From: Pyropia haitanensis
Taxonomy: Eukaryota > Rhodophyta > Bangiophyceae > Bangiales > Bangiaceae
DNA length: 64,000 nucleotides
Reading direction: 5' to 3'
NCBI GenBank assembly: GCA_008729055.1
Contig: SDUX01000004.1
Location: 6,588,559-6,652,558, forward strand
Positions 39,990 to 51,547 of this stretch are shown piece after piece. The translations under genes were made by a program, and so were the position numbers. Numbering within the stretch: the stretch's first letter is position 1; every line of letters starts with the position of its first letter. Below the pieces are notes generated by a model. That model saw only the letters and a list, made by a program, of their open reading frames with translations. It did not search any database and had not been told where the DNA came from.

Positions 39990-42900
39990 GCCCGTGGGGA
40001 GGGGGGTCGCCACGGGCGGCGGCGGCGGCGGCGGCCTCCGTGGTCTTGGCGCCGTTGGCGGCGGCGGCGACGGGCGTGGCGGCGGCGGTGGGGGGGGGGT
40101 GGCCGCCCGGGCGGCGCGTGGGTCACCCCCGGCGACGCGGCCGCCGTGGCGCGGCCGGCGCTCTGGGCGGGTGATGCCGCCGGCGGTGGGCGCGGTGGCG
40201 GTGGTGGCGGTGGCGGCGGGGGCGGCGGCCCGGGCGGCGCGCCGGTGGTGGCCCGCCTAACCGTCCGCCTGATCGAGACGTACGAGCGCATCAACAGCGC
40301 CTACTACGCGACGCTGACGGGGGGGGGGCGGGCGCGGTGGCGCCGGGGGGGGGGGGCGCGCTCGGCGCGTGGGAGGCGGACGTGGGGGGGGACCGCCACC
40401 GGCGTGGGGGGGGGCGGCCGGGCAGCGTGGAGGGCGGCGGCGCCTCGGATGGGGATGGCAGCGGCGGTGGGGGTGGGGGGGTGGCAGCGGTGGCTTCAAG
40501 GGCGCGTACAGCTGGACGGGGGGGGTGCCCGCGTCGCTGGCGCGGGGTGGGAGCTTCTCGCGCGTCGGCGGCGGCGGCTTTGGGGGGACCCTCACTACCG
40601 CCGCGTCGTCGTCGTCGGTGGCGTCGTCGGTCGGGTCGGTGGCGTCGTCCAGCCGTGGCGGCGGCGGCGGCGACGGTGGCGGTGGTGGCGGCGGTGGCGG
40701 CGGCGGCCCGCGGGGGGGGGGCGGCAGCTTTCATCGGCGCCGTGCGCGCTCCCGTGGCGGCGGCGCCGGTGGTGGGGCGGGCCGCGACGGCGGCGGCGGC
40801 GGCGGCGGGGGTGGTGGCGTCGTCGGCGGCGGCATTGGCCTGAGCGCCAGCGGCAGCGGCCTCGTCGGCCGCATGTCGTCCGTATCGTCGGCGGCGACGG
40901 CGACGCCCGAGCCGGGAGTGCTCGGCTCCTACGCGGTCCGCGCGGGGCGGCGGCAGCTGACGCGCCACGCGTCGCACGAGCGGGGGTGGGGCAAGCGGGG
41001 GTCGAGCGTGGACGGCCGGGGGGGGGCGGCGGGCGGTCGGGGTCGGCCGCGGCCAGCTACGCGGGCTCCCTGGGCCGCGGCGGCGCGACGTTTGTTGGCA
41101 CCCCCGGCAGCGCCGGCGGCGGTATTGGAGGAGTCGGCGGCCGCCTGCTCGCGGGCAGTGGTAATACGGTGTCGCCGGCGCCCGTGTGCGACGCGAACCG
41201 GGACTACGTGGTGCGGCCCGGCGCGATGCTGCACCGGCGGTACCTGCTGGAGCGGGTCATCGGGCGGGGCTCGTTTGGGCAGGTCGTCAAGGCGCTCGAC
41301 ACGCACACTGGCGAGCACGTGGCGGTCAAGATTGTCAAGGCGGACGCGGCGTACCTGGCGCAGGCGGCGGGGGAGGCGCGCCTGACCGCCTTCCTCAACC
41401 GCCGCGACCCGGCCGACGTGCACGCGGTGCTGCGGCTGCGCGCGCGGTTTGTCGAGCGCGGCCACCAGTGCCTGGTGCTGGAGCTCCTGTCTGTCAGCCT
41501 GTACGACCTGCTCCGGTCGACGGACTTTGCGGGCGTCAAGCTGCGGCTGGCGAGGAAGTTTGGCGCCCAGATCCTCACGTGCCTGTCCTTCCTCTCCCAC
41601 CCAGACGTCGGCGTCGTGCACGCGGACCTCAAGCCCGAAAACGTGCTGCTGCGCCACGCGCAGCGGAGCGCGATCAAGGTGGTGGATTTCGGGTCGGCCT
41701 CCCGCCTCGCCGACGCAACGTACGCGTATGTGCAGTCACGGTTTTACCGCGCGCCCGAGGTCATTCTCGGCCTGCCCTACGGCCACCCGGTGGACGTGTG
41801 GTCGCTCGGCTGCATGCTTGTCGAGCTCCACACGGGCTACCCGCTCTTCCCGGGCGCCGACGAGGCCGACCAGATGAGCATCATTGTCAGCCGGCTGGGC
41901 CTGCCGCCCGCGGCCATGCTCGACGCGGCGCCCAAGACGGCCCAGTTTTTCATCCGTGACGACGTCACCGGCGCGTACACGCTGCGGCCGCCGCCCGCGG
42001 CGGCGGGGGAGGGCGCCGCCGCGACCGGCGGCGCGGCCGCCGCGGGTGCCGCCGCCGCCGCCGCACCGGCAGGTGGTCGCGGGGGTGCCGCCGGCGCTGC
42101 CGCCGCCGGTGTCGCGGCCGGCGGCGGCGGCGGCCGTGGCGGCGGCAGCGGCACGAGTGGTGGCAGCGGCCTGACCGGCGGCGGCGTCAACAGCGCGTCG
42201 GCGAGCGCGCTGTGCACCCCTCCCCCGGGGGCGGCCGGCAGCGGCGGCGGCGGCGGCGGCAGCGGCAGCCCGTCGTCCCTCGCCGCCCACTTTATCGCGC
42301 AGCTGACCGCGTCGCGGCGGGCGGCTGCAACGGCGCCGCTGTCGGGTGCCGCCGCCGCATCGGTTGAGCGCGAGTACGCGGCGTTTGAAGCGGCGGTCTC
42401 GCGGATGCTCGTCTACGACCCGGCGGTGCGCGTCACCGCGGCCGAGGCGCTGCGCGACAAGTTCTTCGCGGCTGTCCTGCCGACCGCGTCGCGCGGGGCG
42501 CCGTCGGGGGGGGGGTGGGTGGGGGGGGGGTGGGGGGGAAGCTCCACGGGGGCGGGGGAGGGAGCTTGGGCAGCTTCACCGGGCTCGGCACGTCCGCGCT
42601 GTCGCTGTCGTCGCTCGCGGCGGGGGGGGCGGCGGGGGGGGCGGTGGGCGGGGTGGCCAGGGGCGACGTGGCCGCCGCTGGTCGTGGTGGCGGCAGTGCT
42701 GGCGGCGGCGTCGGTGGTGGCGGCGGCGGCGGACGTGGTGGTGGCGGCGGTGGCTGGCCCCACCCGCTGCTCGCGCGCGACGACTCGACGTCGTCGGCGT
42801 TTCGCGGGGACGGGGGGGACTCCCCGCCGCCGCTGCCTGTGGGCGGGGACGAGGGTGGCGTGTCGGCCGCGTCGCTGCCGTCTGGCCGCCGCGCTCCGGC

Positions 42901-43314
42901 ACCCGCCTGGGGCTCTGCTTACGGTGGCGGTGGCGGCGGTGGCGGCGGCGGCATCAGCAGCGGGGCCGACGCCGCCGCGTCGGCAGCCGCGGCAGCGTCC
43001 AACGCGGCCACGTCGACGGTCGCCGCCGCGGCGGCGGCGCTGGCCATGTCCGCCGCCGCGACGGGCGGCGGCAGCTTTGCGGGCCACTTTGGCGGCGCGG
43101 CCGCGGCCGTCGCCCCCCCCCTGGCGGGCGTCGCGCACGCCACGTCGCTGCCCGACTTTTCCAAGGCCCCCGGCTCGGCGTCGTTTACCAGCACCACCTC
43201 GTCTGGCCGCTCCGCGTCGGAGGAGCGCGCCTCGTTTGTCCTCTGGGCTGAGGAGGTGGGCGTCGAGCCCCCCGCGTGGCGCATGGCCGGCGGCGCCGTC
43301 GCGTCGGGCACCGC

Positions 43315-43345
<31 letters not shown>

Positions 43346-44062
43346 GCGGCGGCAGCGGCGTGTGGGGTGGCGGGCTCCGCCGCCGCGCGCCGCGGCGGCG
43401 CCGCGCCCGTGCCGCCCGTCACGCCGCGGGGTGTGCCGGTCGGCGGCGGCGGGCGGGGCGGGCGCGGCCAGCGCCTCGCGCCCGCGGGGGGCGGGGGCGG
43501 GGCCTCCCGCCGCCGCCTCGGTGGCCGACCGCCCCCCCCGCCGGCAGCCGCCGCGCCGCGCGTGTGGCAGCCGGGGGGGACGCCGCCGCGGCGGCCACGG
43601 CGGCGGCGGGTGGCGCTGCCGCCGCCGCCGCCGCCGCACGGGGCTCCGCCGGCCACGGCCGCGGCGGCGGCATGGGTCACCGGCGGCAGCCGTGGCGGCC
43701 GCGGCGGGTGGCCCGCGGTGGCGGCCGCCGCTGACGGGGACGGGCCGTTTGGCCTGTTCGCGGCGCCGACGTGGCTGCGCGAGAATGTGGGGCGCGCCGC
43801 GGCGGCGACGGCGGCCGAGGCGGCCGCCGCTGCTGCTGCTGCCGCCGCCGCCGCTGCCGCCGCCGCTGCCGCCGCCGGCACGGGCGCGACGGTCGGCGGT
43901 GGCGGTGGCGGCGGTGCCGCTGCCGCCGGCCTAGCCGCTCGTCGAGCACCCGCTGGCCGCGCCGTTGGCCGCTTGCCCCGCTGGTCACCGGGCGGGCCGG
44001 GGGGGGGGCGGCTGCTGCCGCCGCTGCGCGGTGGCGGCGGCGCGCGGGTGTGGCCGACGTAG
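39736..44062 (+). CDS. DYRK-family protein kinase with frame breaks at poly-G runs
   Basis: Starts at ATG 39736 (CGGCC-ATG) with a long Ala/Gly-rich N-terminus, then a segment LTVRLIETYERINSAYYATL near 40260. The kinase domain begins at about 41190: glycine loop GRGSFGQV, VAVKIVK with the ATP lysine, HADLKPEN for the catalytic loop, DFGSA, and the activation loop YAYVQSRFYRAPE. That Y-x-Y plus RFYRAPE is diagnostic of DYRKs, dual-specificity kinases that autophosphorylate the second Tyr. Between the late helices (ending about 41990) and the last subdomain (EREYAAFEAAVSRMLVYDP, about 42367) sits a ~120-residue Ala/Gly insert. A Gly/Ser/Ala-rich tail follows. Coding frame changes at G runs (40090-40099, about 40320-40355, 41018-41026, about 42505-42540), most simply explained by homopolymer errors. 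The kinase core itself is in one frame. Confidence 0.85.
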
Positions 44063-46531
44063 CGCCGGGCACCCCTGCCGTACCGGGGGGGGGGGAGCTC
44101 GCGCTCGTGGGGGCCGTGCCACGCCCCGCTCTCGTCGCCGCCGTCGTGGTGTGCTCTCTTCCTTTTGCTTTCTTCTTTCCCTGCGACCGTGCACGAGCGG
44201 CACGGGGTTGGAGGGGGGGGGGGGCGGAATCGCCGCGCCAAGCGGCGGACACCATGGCGTATGTGTGTGGGGGGGGGGTACCCGCCGGCGGCGGGCACCG
44301 TGCGTCGGCGGGCAAGGCTGGGGCGACGGCGGGCCGCGCGGCCGGCCCGTCCCGTCAGTCCTGGCTGTTTTTTTTTTCTTCTCATCTGCTTTTTTTTTTT
44401 GTTCCGCCTGCGCGCGTGCCTCGCTGACTGTGCTGCTTGGTGCCGATGCATGGTGGCACGCCCGGCGTCCGCCAGCAGTCCCCACAGCCGGCACAGCCCT
44501 GCTGCCATCCACCGTTCTCGTCCCGCCGATGGCCGCCACCGTCCAGTCCGCTCTGCGCGGCACGGGCGGCGCGGCACGTGCGGGGGCGGTCGGGGCGTCC
44601 CGCACCGCCGGCAGCGGTAGCGGCGGCGGCAACGCCGTTGGCGTTGTTCACCGGGTAGTGCTGGTGGGGCGGGGTGGAGCGGGCACGCGGCGGCGGCTAG
44701 TAGCTCCCCCCGGGCGCGTGTCTGTGGGGAGGTCCACGTCCGGGGGGGGCGCACCCTGCCAAGCTGGTGGTTCTACACGCCCCCCCCCTCCCCAAGCACG
44801 GTGAGTAGTTTCCTCGCGTGGGCTCATCGGTCTCAATTCCCCTCGCAATAATCCCGTCCCATCGGATCCTGCACGGTACATACATGTTCCCAACGCTGTT
44901 CCCCCCACGGGTCGATTCCCACGCCGACTGACGGATCGGACCCGCCGGTTGACAGCCCTCCAGCAGATATCATTGATGCGGTGGCGGCTCCGCATTTGCC
45001 CCCCCACCGGAACCCCCCACGCGGTGCGCGCTGATCTCTGACGGTGGGTACGTGCGCCGCGTCAAACCCGTTGCCGTGGGGGCCACCCCCCCTCGGGCCG
45101 ACACGCCTGTCGGCACGTGTGTCAGTGCGACGATTGGCAACGCAGCCACCAGCAGGGGGCCGCGCGCACCGCCACCACCCCTGCACGACGCCCTTGCCAG
45201 TGGCCGCGCAGGGAGGCCTTGTGGTGCTGGTCGTCACCCTACCCAACGCCCCCAGGCGCGGCGTTGTGCCGTCCCCAAAAATAGAAGAGGTTCGGCGTTG
45301 CCACAGCGCGGCAATCAATAACAACCGAAACTGTTCCATTCTCGCTCCCATTTCCATGGGTTCCGCCCCCCCATGTAGGGCGATTCCCGCGATGATTGGC
45401 CCACAGCCCGAGTTTCAACCACCGTTGAAGCTGGTTGTGTGCATACTGTTCAGTGCTGTACCTCGGGAGTTGCGCTCATGCCCGCCACACCGCGCCCGAC
45501 GCCCGACCCAACCTGTCGCCCCCAAACTCTGCCGCTGTCTCCCCCCCGATGCGCCCCGTGCGGACTGACACCCTGGAACGCCAGCCCGCGGCCCGCCGGC
45601 ACCCGGCCGTGGCCAGCCGCCCGACAAGCCAAACTCGCGCGTGTCCGGGCACGAGCAGGAGGAGGAGGGGGAGGGGAGTTGTCCGCCGCAAGGCCGCGAC
45701 CGTCAGCCCCCCCCCCCCCCCCCCGCTCTCCTCCCGTCCGCCCGCGGCCGTTGGCGCTCGCGTGCGCGGCGGCGGTTGGCGGCGGTCCCGCAACCCCCCG
45801 CGGCCCGTGCGCACCCCCCCGACGACGCGGCGGGTGGGGGGGGGGGCGCACGGCCGTGCCGCCGTGGCGGCCGGGCTCTCCGCCCCGCTGCGCGCGCCCG
45901 CTTTCACGCCGCTGCCACGCACCCGCCCGCGCCGCGTCGGCGGCACGCCGCCGCTCCCCCTCTCGTCCGCCGCGTGGGGTGGCCGCCGCGGCGGCGGCGG
46001 CGCCTCTCGCGCGGCGGCCGCGCGTTGGCGCCGCTCGCCCGCCACCGGCCGAGACGGGGGGAGCCCCGGCAGCGGACCGCCGGCGCTCTGTCCCCCCCCC
46101 CCTCCCCTCTCTCTCCCCTCTCTGCCCAACGCGGGCGGGAGGAGGCGGCGGGTGGGGGACGCCGTCGCGTGCGGGGGGGGGCGGCCGCCGCCGCCGCGGC
46201 GCGCGCGTGCGCCCGTGCACGGCCCTGGCCGCGGCGGCCGCCGCCGCGGCTGCGCCGCCGCCGCTGCGCCGCCGCCGCCGCCGCGGTCGCGTGGCCGCCG
46301 CCGCGGTTAGCCGACCGGTCGCTGGGCCACCACCCTGCCTTGCCCCCCTGACCCCACCCCTGGTTCCGTCCCCATTACCGTCCTCGGCCCCCACCACCAC
46401 CGCCGTCGCCACCACCACCGCCACCCCATTACGACTCCCTCTGCCACAGCCCACACCCCCCCCCTGCTTCCCCGTCTTTCCCGCGTTCGCTTCCCCCCTC
46501 CCTTTCTCTCCCCCACGGCCCCGCCGCAGCC
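44063..46531. other. Intergenic region between DYRK kinase and GT10
   Basis: No supported gene. An open frame from ATG 44529 ends in a good donor (GCACG-GTGAGTAG at about 44799), so a small first exon is conceivable, but the peptide matches nothing I know. T-rich tracts (44370-44400) probably mark the kinase 3' end. From 45700 the sequence is C/G-rich. 46380-46460 is a (CCACCAC)-like tract before the GT10 start. Confidence 0.4.
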
Positions 46532-48376
46532 ATGCCTGGCGACCGGCGGGCGGCGGTAACGGCCGCCGTCGCCGCCGCCACCGCCGCCCGCCCCGCCCGG
46601 CGGCCGCGCCTGTCGTCGGCCGTAGTGGTGGTGGCGGGCGCGACCGCCGTTGCGGGCGCGGTCGTCCTCCTCGCCGGGTGGTCCCGCGTCGGCGCCGCTG
46701 TCGGGCGCGACGCCCACGGCGCCGCGGTTCGGACGGAAGGCCCGGCCGGTGGCGGCAGCAGCAGCAGCAGGAGCGGTGGCGGCGGCGGCAGCGGCGGCGG
46801 CGGCGGCATCGGAGGCAGCGGCGGTGGCGGCGGCGGCGTGAGAGGCAGCGACGGGGTCGACGGCCCCCTGCCACCCGGCGGCGGCGCCCCCCCCCGCCCC
46901 GGCCTGGCCTCGACCACTACGCCCACCCCGCGCGCCCCGCGCGGCTCGCCCTCGACCCCCCCTCCCTCCCCCCCGCGACCGGCGCGCCGAAGCCGCCGCC
47001 GCCCCCCGCGCGTGCCCCCAGCGGCCCGCCCGCAACTGGACCGCCCACCCCGTCACCCTCACGGGGGGCGGCCTGTCGGCCGACCGGTCCGACCACCCCG
47101 ACGGCCGGGTGGTGGGGCTGTGGGACCGCGTGTCGCGGACCGCCGCGCCGTGTGCGGTGCCGTGTGCGGTGGCACCCCGGGGGGGGGGGTGGACGCGGAG
47201 CGGACGGCGGATTTGGTCGTCGTCGGGCCGGGGGCGGATGGGCGGCTGGGGCGGGCGGGCCATCTGTGGCGCGCGAGGCGGCGGCGGCGGCGGCGGGCGG
47301 CGGCGGCCGCGGCGGCCGCGGCGTCGGTGAGGCGCGCGGGGCGGGAGGCGAGCACAGCGGCGGAAGCGGGGGTGGGCGCGTCCGCGATCCCTGGCCTCCG
47401 TGGCGGCGGCGGCGGCTTACTGCCAGACGGCGGCGTCAATGGCGTCAACGACGACGACGACGATGGGGAGTGCCCGCTGCAAAAACGCGGCCTCCTGACC
47501 ATGGAGTCAGAGGCCTACTACCCGTCAGTGGCGCTCACCCGCAGCACCCTCTCTGAGTACGACGTGGTCACCACCACCCGCCTCGGGTCGGACGTACCCA
47601 TTCTCTACCCCGCGTGGGGCTCGTACGACTTGTACGCGCCGCGCTCCACCGCACCCGGCGTGTATGTTGACGGCGCGCGCGTCATGGCGTACGCGGCCAT
47701 CAGCAACTGCGCGGCACAGAATGGGCGGCTGGGCGTCCTCGCCGCCCTCCTCGACGCGGGCGTGACCGTCCACAACTACGGGCGCTGCCGACAGGGCCCG
47801 CCTCGCGCCGACGGGTCGACCGCACTCTCCCCCGCCGCCGCGGCCGCGACGCAGGCCGGGCGCGTGCCTGTGGCCTCGACGGGCCCCGACGGGTCCCCGC
47901 TGTCGTGGGTGGCTGCCAAGATGGCGGTGCTGCCGCGGTACAAGTTTGTGCTCGCGTTTGAAAACAGCGCCGTCCCGGACTACGTGACGGAAAAGATCTA
48001 CCACGCGTGGGCGGGCGGCTCCCTGCCCGTGTACATGGGCGCGCCCAACGTGGCGGCGTTTGCACCCGGCGGGCGGGGGAGCTACCTCGATGTGGCGGAC
48101 TTCCCCAGCGTCGCGGCGCTCGCGGCCGAGATGCGGCGGCTCGACGCGGACGACGCGGCGTACGCGGCGTACTTTGCGTGGAAGCGGGCGCCGGTGGTGC
48201 CGGCGTTTGAGGAGCTCCTCGCGCGGAGCAGTGACGTGCACGTGGTGTGCCGGTTGTGTATCAAGGTCAAGGAGCTGTTGGATGCGGAGCTGCGGGAGGG
48301 CGAGGCGGAGGGGGAGGCCCCCGCCGAGGGGGGGAGGAAGGGGCTGGCGGAGGCGGAGGGGGGGGGAGGGGGGTAG
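46532..48376 (+). CDS. GT10 alpha-1,3-fucosyltransferase-like, type II membrane protein
   Basis: Single exon, 614 codons from ATG 46532 (CAGCC-ATG). A signal anchor (SAVVVVAGATAVAGAVVLL) at residues ~30-50 and a Gly/Ser stem place the catalytic part in the Golgi lumen. The GT10 signature is clear near 47940-48050: KFVLAFENSAVPDYVTEKIY, then GGSLPVYMGAPN. This is the GDP-fucose-binding region of alpha-1,3/1,4-fucosyltransferases. An upstream MESEAYYPS motif and YPAWGSYDLY also fit. In the stem/N-terminal part (about 46880-47190) the better peptide is in a different frame: ARNWTAHPVTLTGGG, then CAVPCAVAPRGGG, then DAERTADLVVVG. It returns to the main frame at a run of 11 G (47179-47189), so the annotated ORF is probably wrong between two homopolymer errors. 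Acceptor glycan is unknown. Confidence 0.85.
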   Translation: MPGDRRAAVTAAVAAATAARPARRPRLSSAVVVVAGATAVAGAVVLLAGWSRVGAAVGRDAHGAAVRTEGPAGGGSSSSRSGGGGGSGGGGGIGGSGGGGGGVRGSDGVDGPLPPGGGAPPRPGLASTTTPTPRAPRGSPSTPPPSPPRPARRSRRRPPRVPPAARPQLDRPPRHPHGGRPVGRPVRPPRRPGGGAVGPRVADRRAVCGAVCGGTPGGGVDAERTADLVVVGPGADGRLGRAGHLWRARRRRRRRAAAAAAAAASVRRAGREASTAAEAGVGASAIPGLRGGGGGLLPDGGVNGVNDDDDDGECPLQKRGLLTMESEAYYPSVALTRSTLSEYDVVTTTRLGSDVPILYPAWGSYDLYAPRSTAPGVYVDGARVMAYAAISNCAAQNGRLGVLAALLDAGVTVHNYGRCRQGPPRADGSTALSPAAAAATQAGRVPVASTGPDGSPLSWVAAKMAVLPRYKFVLAFENSAVPDYVTEKIYHAWAGGSLPVYMGAPNVAAFAPGGRGSYLDVADFPSVAALAAEMRRLDADDAAYAAYFAWKRAPVVPAFEELLARSSDVHVVCRLCIKVKELLDAELREGEAEGEAPAEGGRKGLAEAEGGGGG

Positions 48377-50467
48377 CGTGTCCCTAACCCCCCCCGGGGG
48401 TACCCCCGTGAGGGTGGTGGCACCGGTGGCGACCGCGGGCCATCGCTCCCCTCTTCCTCGCACGTTTTCCCGTCCCCTCACCCCCCCCCTTCTCGCCCCG
48501 TGTGCTCTGACGCTGGCGTCCCGGTGGTGGCGCTGACGGTGGTAACGGTTGTGGCGGCGGCAGTGGCGGCGGCGGTGGCGGCATCCCCCGTTGCGGGGAG
48601 CGGTGTGCGGAGAGTGGCGGGGGGGGGGGGGCAGCGGCCACCGTGTCAGCCGGCCGTTGCCGCCCACCTCTGCTGGCCCACGGCGAAAGAGCCACCCTCC
48701 CCCTCTCTTCCCGCGGCCACGACGACAGGCCACGGCGTGGCGGGCGAGGGAAAGGTACCTTGCATCCCGCCGGGGCGCAGTGGTGGGGGGCAGGGAGCAG
48801 CAGCGGTTGGCTGGTGGCAGCGAAGGGTGGGGCCGCGCTGGCTGCCACTGGCGGCCTGCGTGTACCGGCCAGGAGGAGAGGGGAAGGGGTTGGCGGCGGG
48901 CGGCCTCCCATTCCCGCGCGGTGTCCACTCGAGAGGTGGAGGTCCAGTGACGGGCCGGCGTGCGGGCGGCGGGCGGGCCGGCTAACTGACTGAAGGGCCG
49001 CGGCGGCCGCCGCCCGGGCGAGCGGCCAATGGGCTAACGGGCTGGCGTGGCTGCCGACCGGGTTGGCGGCCAGCAGGTTCGCGAGCGGGTGGCAGCCACG
49101 CGCCCGGCGCATCTGCGCGGGACGGCCGGCCTAGTATAGGGCACGCCCGCCGCCTCGTGAGGGGTCACCATACGCAAGCCGCCGCGGGGCCGCCGCCGTG
49201 ACGGCGACGGGCGGCGGCCGCGGTGGCCTGTGGGGTCCGCCGCGCCGGCCCGACGTCGTGGGGTGGTGTCGTATTGTACAGTACCGTCCAGGGGTGCGGC
49301 CCAACCAAACCTATCCGCACGGGAGATATAGGATCTACCGGCGTCGCGCGTGGTATCGTGCTCCGGCGGTACCGTACCGTACAGCCGCGGATCTCACCAC
49401 AGGCGTTGTACGCATCGAGAGGCACAGTGGGGGCCCCACCCCCTCGCCCCCCTTGTTCGCCCCCCCCCCCCCCCCCCCCGCCCCACGTCTCGTCATCGGC
49501 GCAGCGCCACAGGGAGAGGCGTGACCCCGTGGCCACGTCCGCCGCCTGCCATCGGACGTGTTGCACGGGATCTCGTTGGAGGCGGGGTGCGCGACGGGGC
49601 GGCTGGCGCGGTGGGCGGCGGCCGGCGGGAGGGGCGTGGGGGTGCCCGCGGCCGCGGCGGCGGCCGGCGCGGGGGCGGGCGCGAGCCGCATGAAGATGAG
49701 GAAACGAAAAAAAAAAAAAAAAGGGCAGCCGACGCACGCACAACCCTCCTAGCCCCACAAACGCGCAAAGAAGAAAACGAAAGCACGGCCCGCGCGGCCT
49801 GTCGGCGCCGCACCCCCGCCGCCGCCGCGCGCCCCGCCGCCGTTGTCGCCCATTCGCCATCCCTCCCTGACGGGAAGCCGGCCAGGCGTGGGCGGTCATG
49901 GAGTTGCCGAGCCTCCCAACCCCCCCCCCCCCGCCGCTCTGCGGCCCCACCGCGTGGTCCCCGCCGTCGAATCGATACCTGCCACCGTCGCTGCCGCGGC
50001 GGCGGCGGCCGCCGCCGCCGTCGCAGTCGTCGTCGTCGTTGCCATCCCCGTCGCGACGGTGGCGGGCGTCAAAAGCGGGGAAGGTTCCACCTGTCGCACC
50101 ACTGCTGGACCCACCAGCTGGGTCGGGCGGCCACAAAGCGGGAGAGGCAGAGGCAGATCGCGGGAGCACAACACCACACAACAAGAGCAGCCAGAAAAGT
50201 AAAAGGACAGCAACGACGGGAGGGGAACGGTGTTAGTCGTGAATAATGCAGCGGGAGGGGAAGAGGGAGAAGCGGGGGGAAGGGGGGGAGGCGGGGAAGG
50301 CGAGGAGGGACCCCACGTGAGAGGCAAGGCCGTCCGCGGCACGCGCGCCGTGGGGCCGGCCGGGCGCGCGGCCTGGCTCTCGTCCCGGTGGCTGGCGCCG
50401 CCGCCGCCTTGCGGCGCGTCGTCGGGCGCCCCGCTGGCGGCGGCGCCCAGCGGGGCGCCCCCCCAAC
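48377..50467. other. Intergenic region
   Basis: GC-rich 2.1 kb between the GT10 stop (+) and the Gly/Tyr-rich protein stop (-). It contains an A15 run at about 49709-49723 and a lower-GC patch at 49255-49420. No domain, RNA gene or clear repeat recognised. Confidence 0.45.
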
Positions 50468-51547
50468 CTACTCTTGGAACCGCCCGAGTGACAGGCCGTG
50501 GCGGCACTCGGCGCGCGCGTCGGCGACCGACAGCGGCAGCCCCGCCGACCACGCGGCCATGGCAAACAGCTCTGCCTGCGCGTCCGCCCCGACGGCGCCG
50601 CCCAGCCAGTGGTTGTACACGGGCGCGGCGGCGTGCGCAACGGCCGCCGCGGTCGCGGGCGTTGGCGGCGGCGGCGGCGGGTCGCCGTGGCCGTCGAGCC
50701 CCACCGCCGGCACCGGCAGGCGGGGCAGGAAGTCCGTAAAGGTCGACACGGGCATGCCCTGCGGGCCCGGCGTGTACGTGTAGAGCGGCCCGTGGGCGCC
50801 CGTGTACTTGCGCGACGCGAGCGCCGCGTCGAGCGCGGCCTGCCGGCCGACCGCCGCGGCGAGCAGGCGCGTCGCGGTCGCGACGCCGTCGGCAACGGTG
50901 CCGGGGATGGGCGCGATCGCGCCATGGGGCCAGACGGTGGACACCCGCGGCGACTCGGTGTGCAGGTACACGCGGCGCTCCGTGTAGGGGGGCGCCGCCG
51001 TGCTGGCCGACCCGTACGTGGCGTGCGTGACCGTGTGGGTGGAGCTGGCCGACGTCCAACGCGCGCCGCCGACGCCGCCGCCATAGGCGCCGACGCCGCC
51101 GACGCCGCCGGCGCCGCCATAGCCGCTGCTGCCGCCATAGCCGCTGCTGCCACCATAGCCGTCGCCGCCACCATAGCCGCCGCCGCCGTCATAGCCGCTG
51201 CCATTGCCGCCGCGATAGCCGCCGCCGCCGCGATAGCCGCCGCCATAGCCGCCGTCATAACCGCCGCCATAGCCGCCGCCATAGCCGCCGCCGCCATAAC
51301 CGCCGCCGCCGCCGCCACCGCCGCCGACGCCGCCAACGAGCGCGGCGGCGCCCCCGTAGGCGGCGGCGGCGGCGGGCGGGTAGGCGCGGCCAGGCGGGGC
51401 GACGGGGAGCGCGGGCGGGCCGGCGGCGAATGGTGGCACCGACAGGTGGGCGGCGGGAGCGTACGCGCCCGCCGCGGGGCCGTGGGGGGGAAAGGCCGCC
51501 GCCAGCGGGCAGCCGAGCGCACGCGCCAGCCCCGTGGCGGGCGGCAT
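50468..51547 (-). CDS. Gly/Tyr-rich repeat protein with an unknown C-terminal domain
   Basis: 359 residues from ATG 51547. Residues ~72-162 are an imperfect array of YGGG/GGYGG units (for example GGGYGGGYDGGYGGGYRGGGG and SSGYGGSSGYGG, both low-complexity). The C-terminal ~190 residues are normal-looking: VYLHTESPRVSTVWPHGAIA, RKYTGAHGPLYTYTPGPQG, VYNHWLGGAVGADAQAELF and a closing HGLSLGRFQE. I do not recognise that part. Tyr/Gly-rich arrays of this kind occur in cell-wall glycine-rich proteins and in condensate-forming RNA-binding proteins. No signal peptide or RRM is visible to decide between them. The minus-strand frame continues upstream of the ATG, but only as low-complexity sequence. 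Confidence 0.65.
   Translation of the reverse strand: MPPATGLARALGCPLAAAFPPHGPAAGAYAPAAHLSVPPFAAGPPALPVAPPGRAYPPAAAAAYGGAAALVGGVGGGGGGGGGYGGGGYGGGYGGGYDGGYGGGYRGGGGYRGGNGSGYDGGGGYGGGDGYGGSSGYGGSSGYGGAGGVGGVGAYGGGVGGARWTSASSTHTVTHATYGSASTAAPPYTERRVYLHTESPRVSTVWPHGAIAPIPGTVADGVATATRLLAAAVGRQAALDAALASRKYTGAHGPLYTYTPGPQGMPVSTFTDFLPRLPVPAVGLDGHGDPPPPPPTPATAAAVAHAAAPVYNHWLGGAVGADAQAELFAMAAWSAGLPLSVADARAECRHGLSLGRFQE

Noticed and set aside
39600..43934. DYRK kinase as one uninterrupted 1444-codon frame
   Set aside because: That frame covers the kinase core correctly but starts without a good ATG, misreads parts of the N-terminus, and after 42540 leaves the frame with convincing peptide. The gene span with frame breaks is the better reading.
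51060..51310. CRISPR-like regular short repeats
   Set aside because: Period matches Gly/Tyr codons in a minus-strand coding frame; units vary and there are no unique spacers of constant length.
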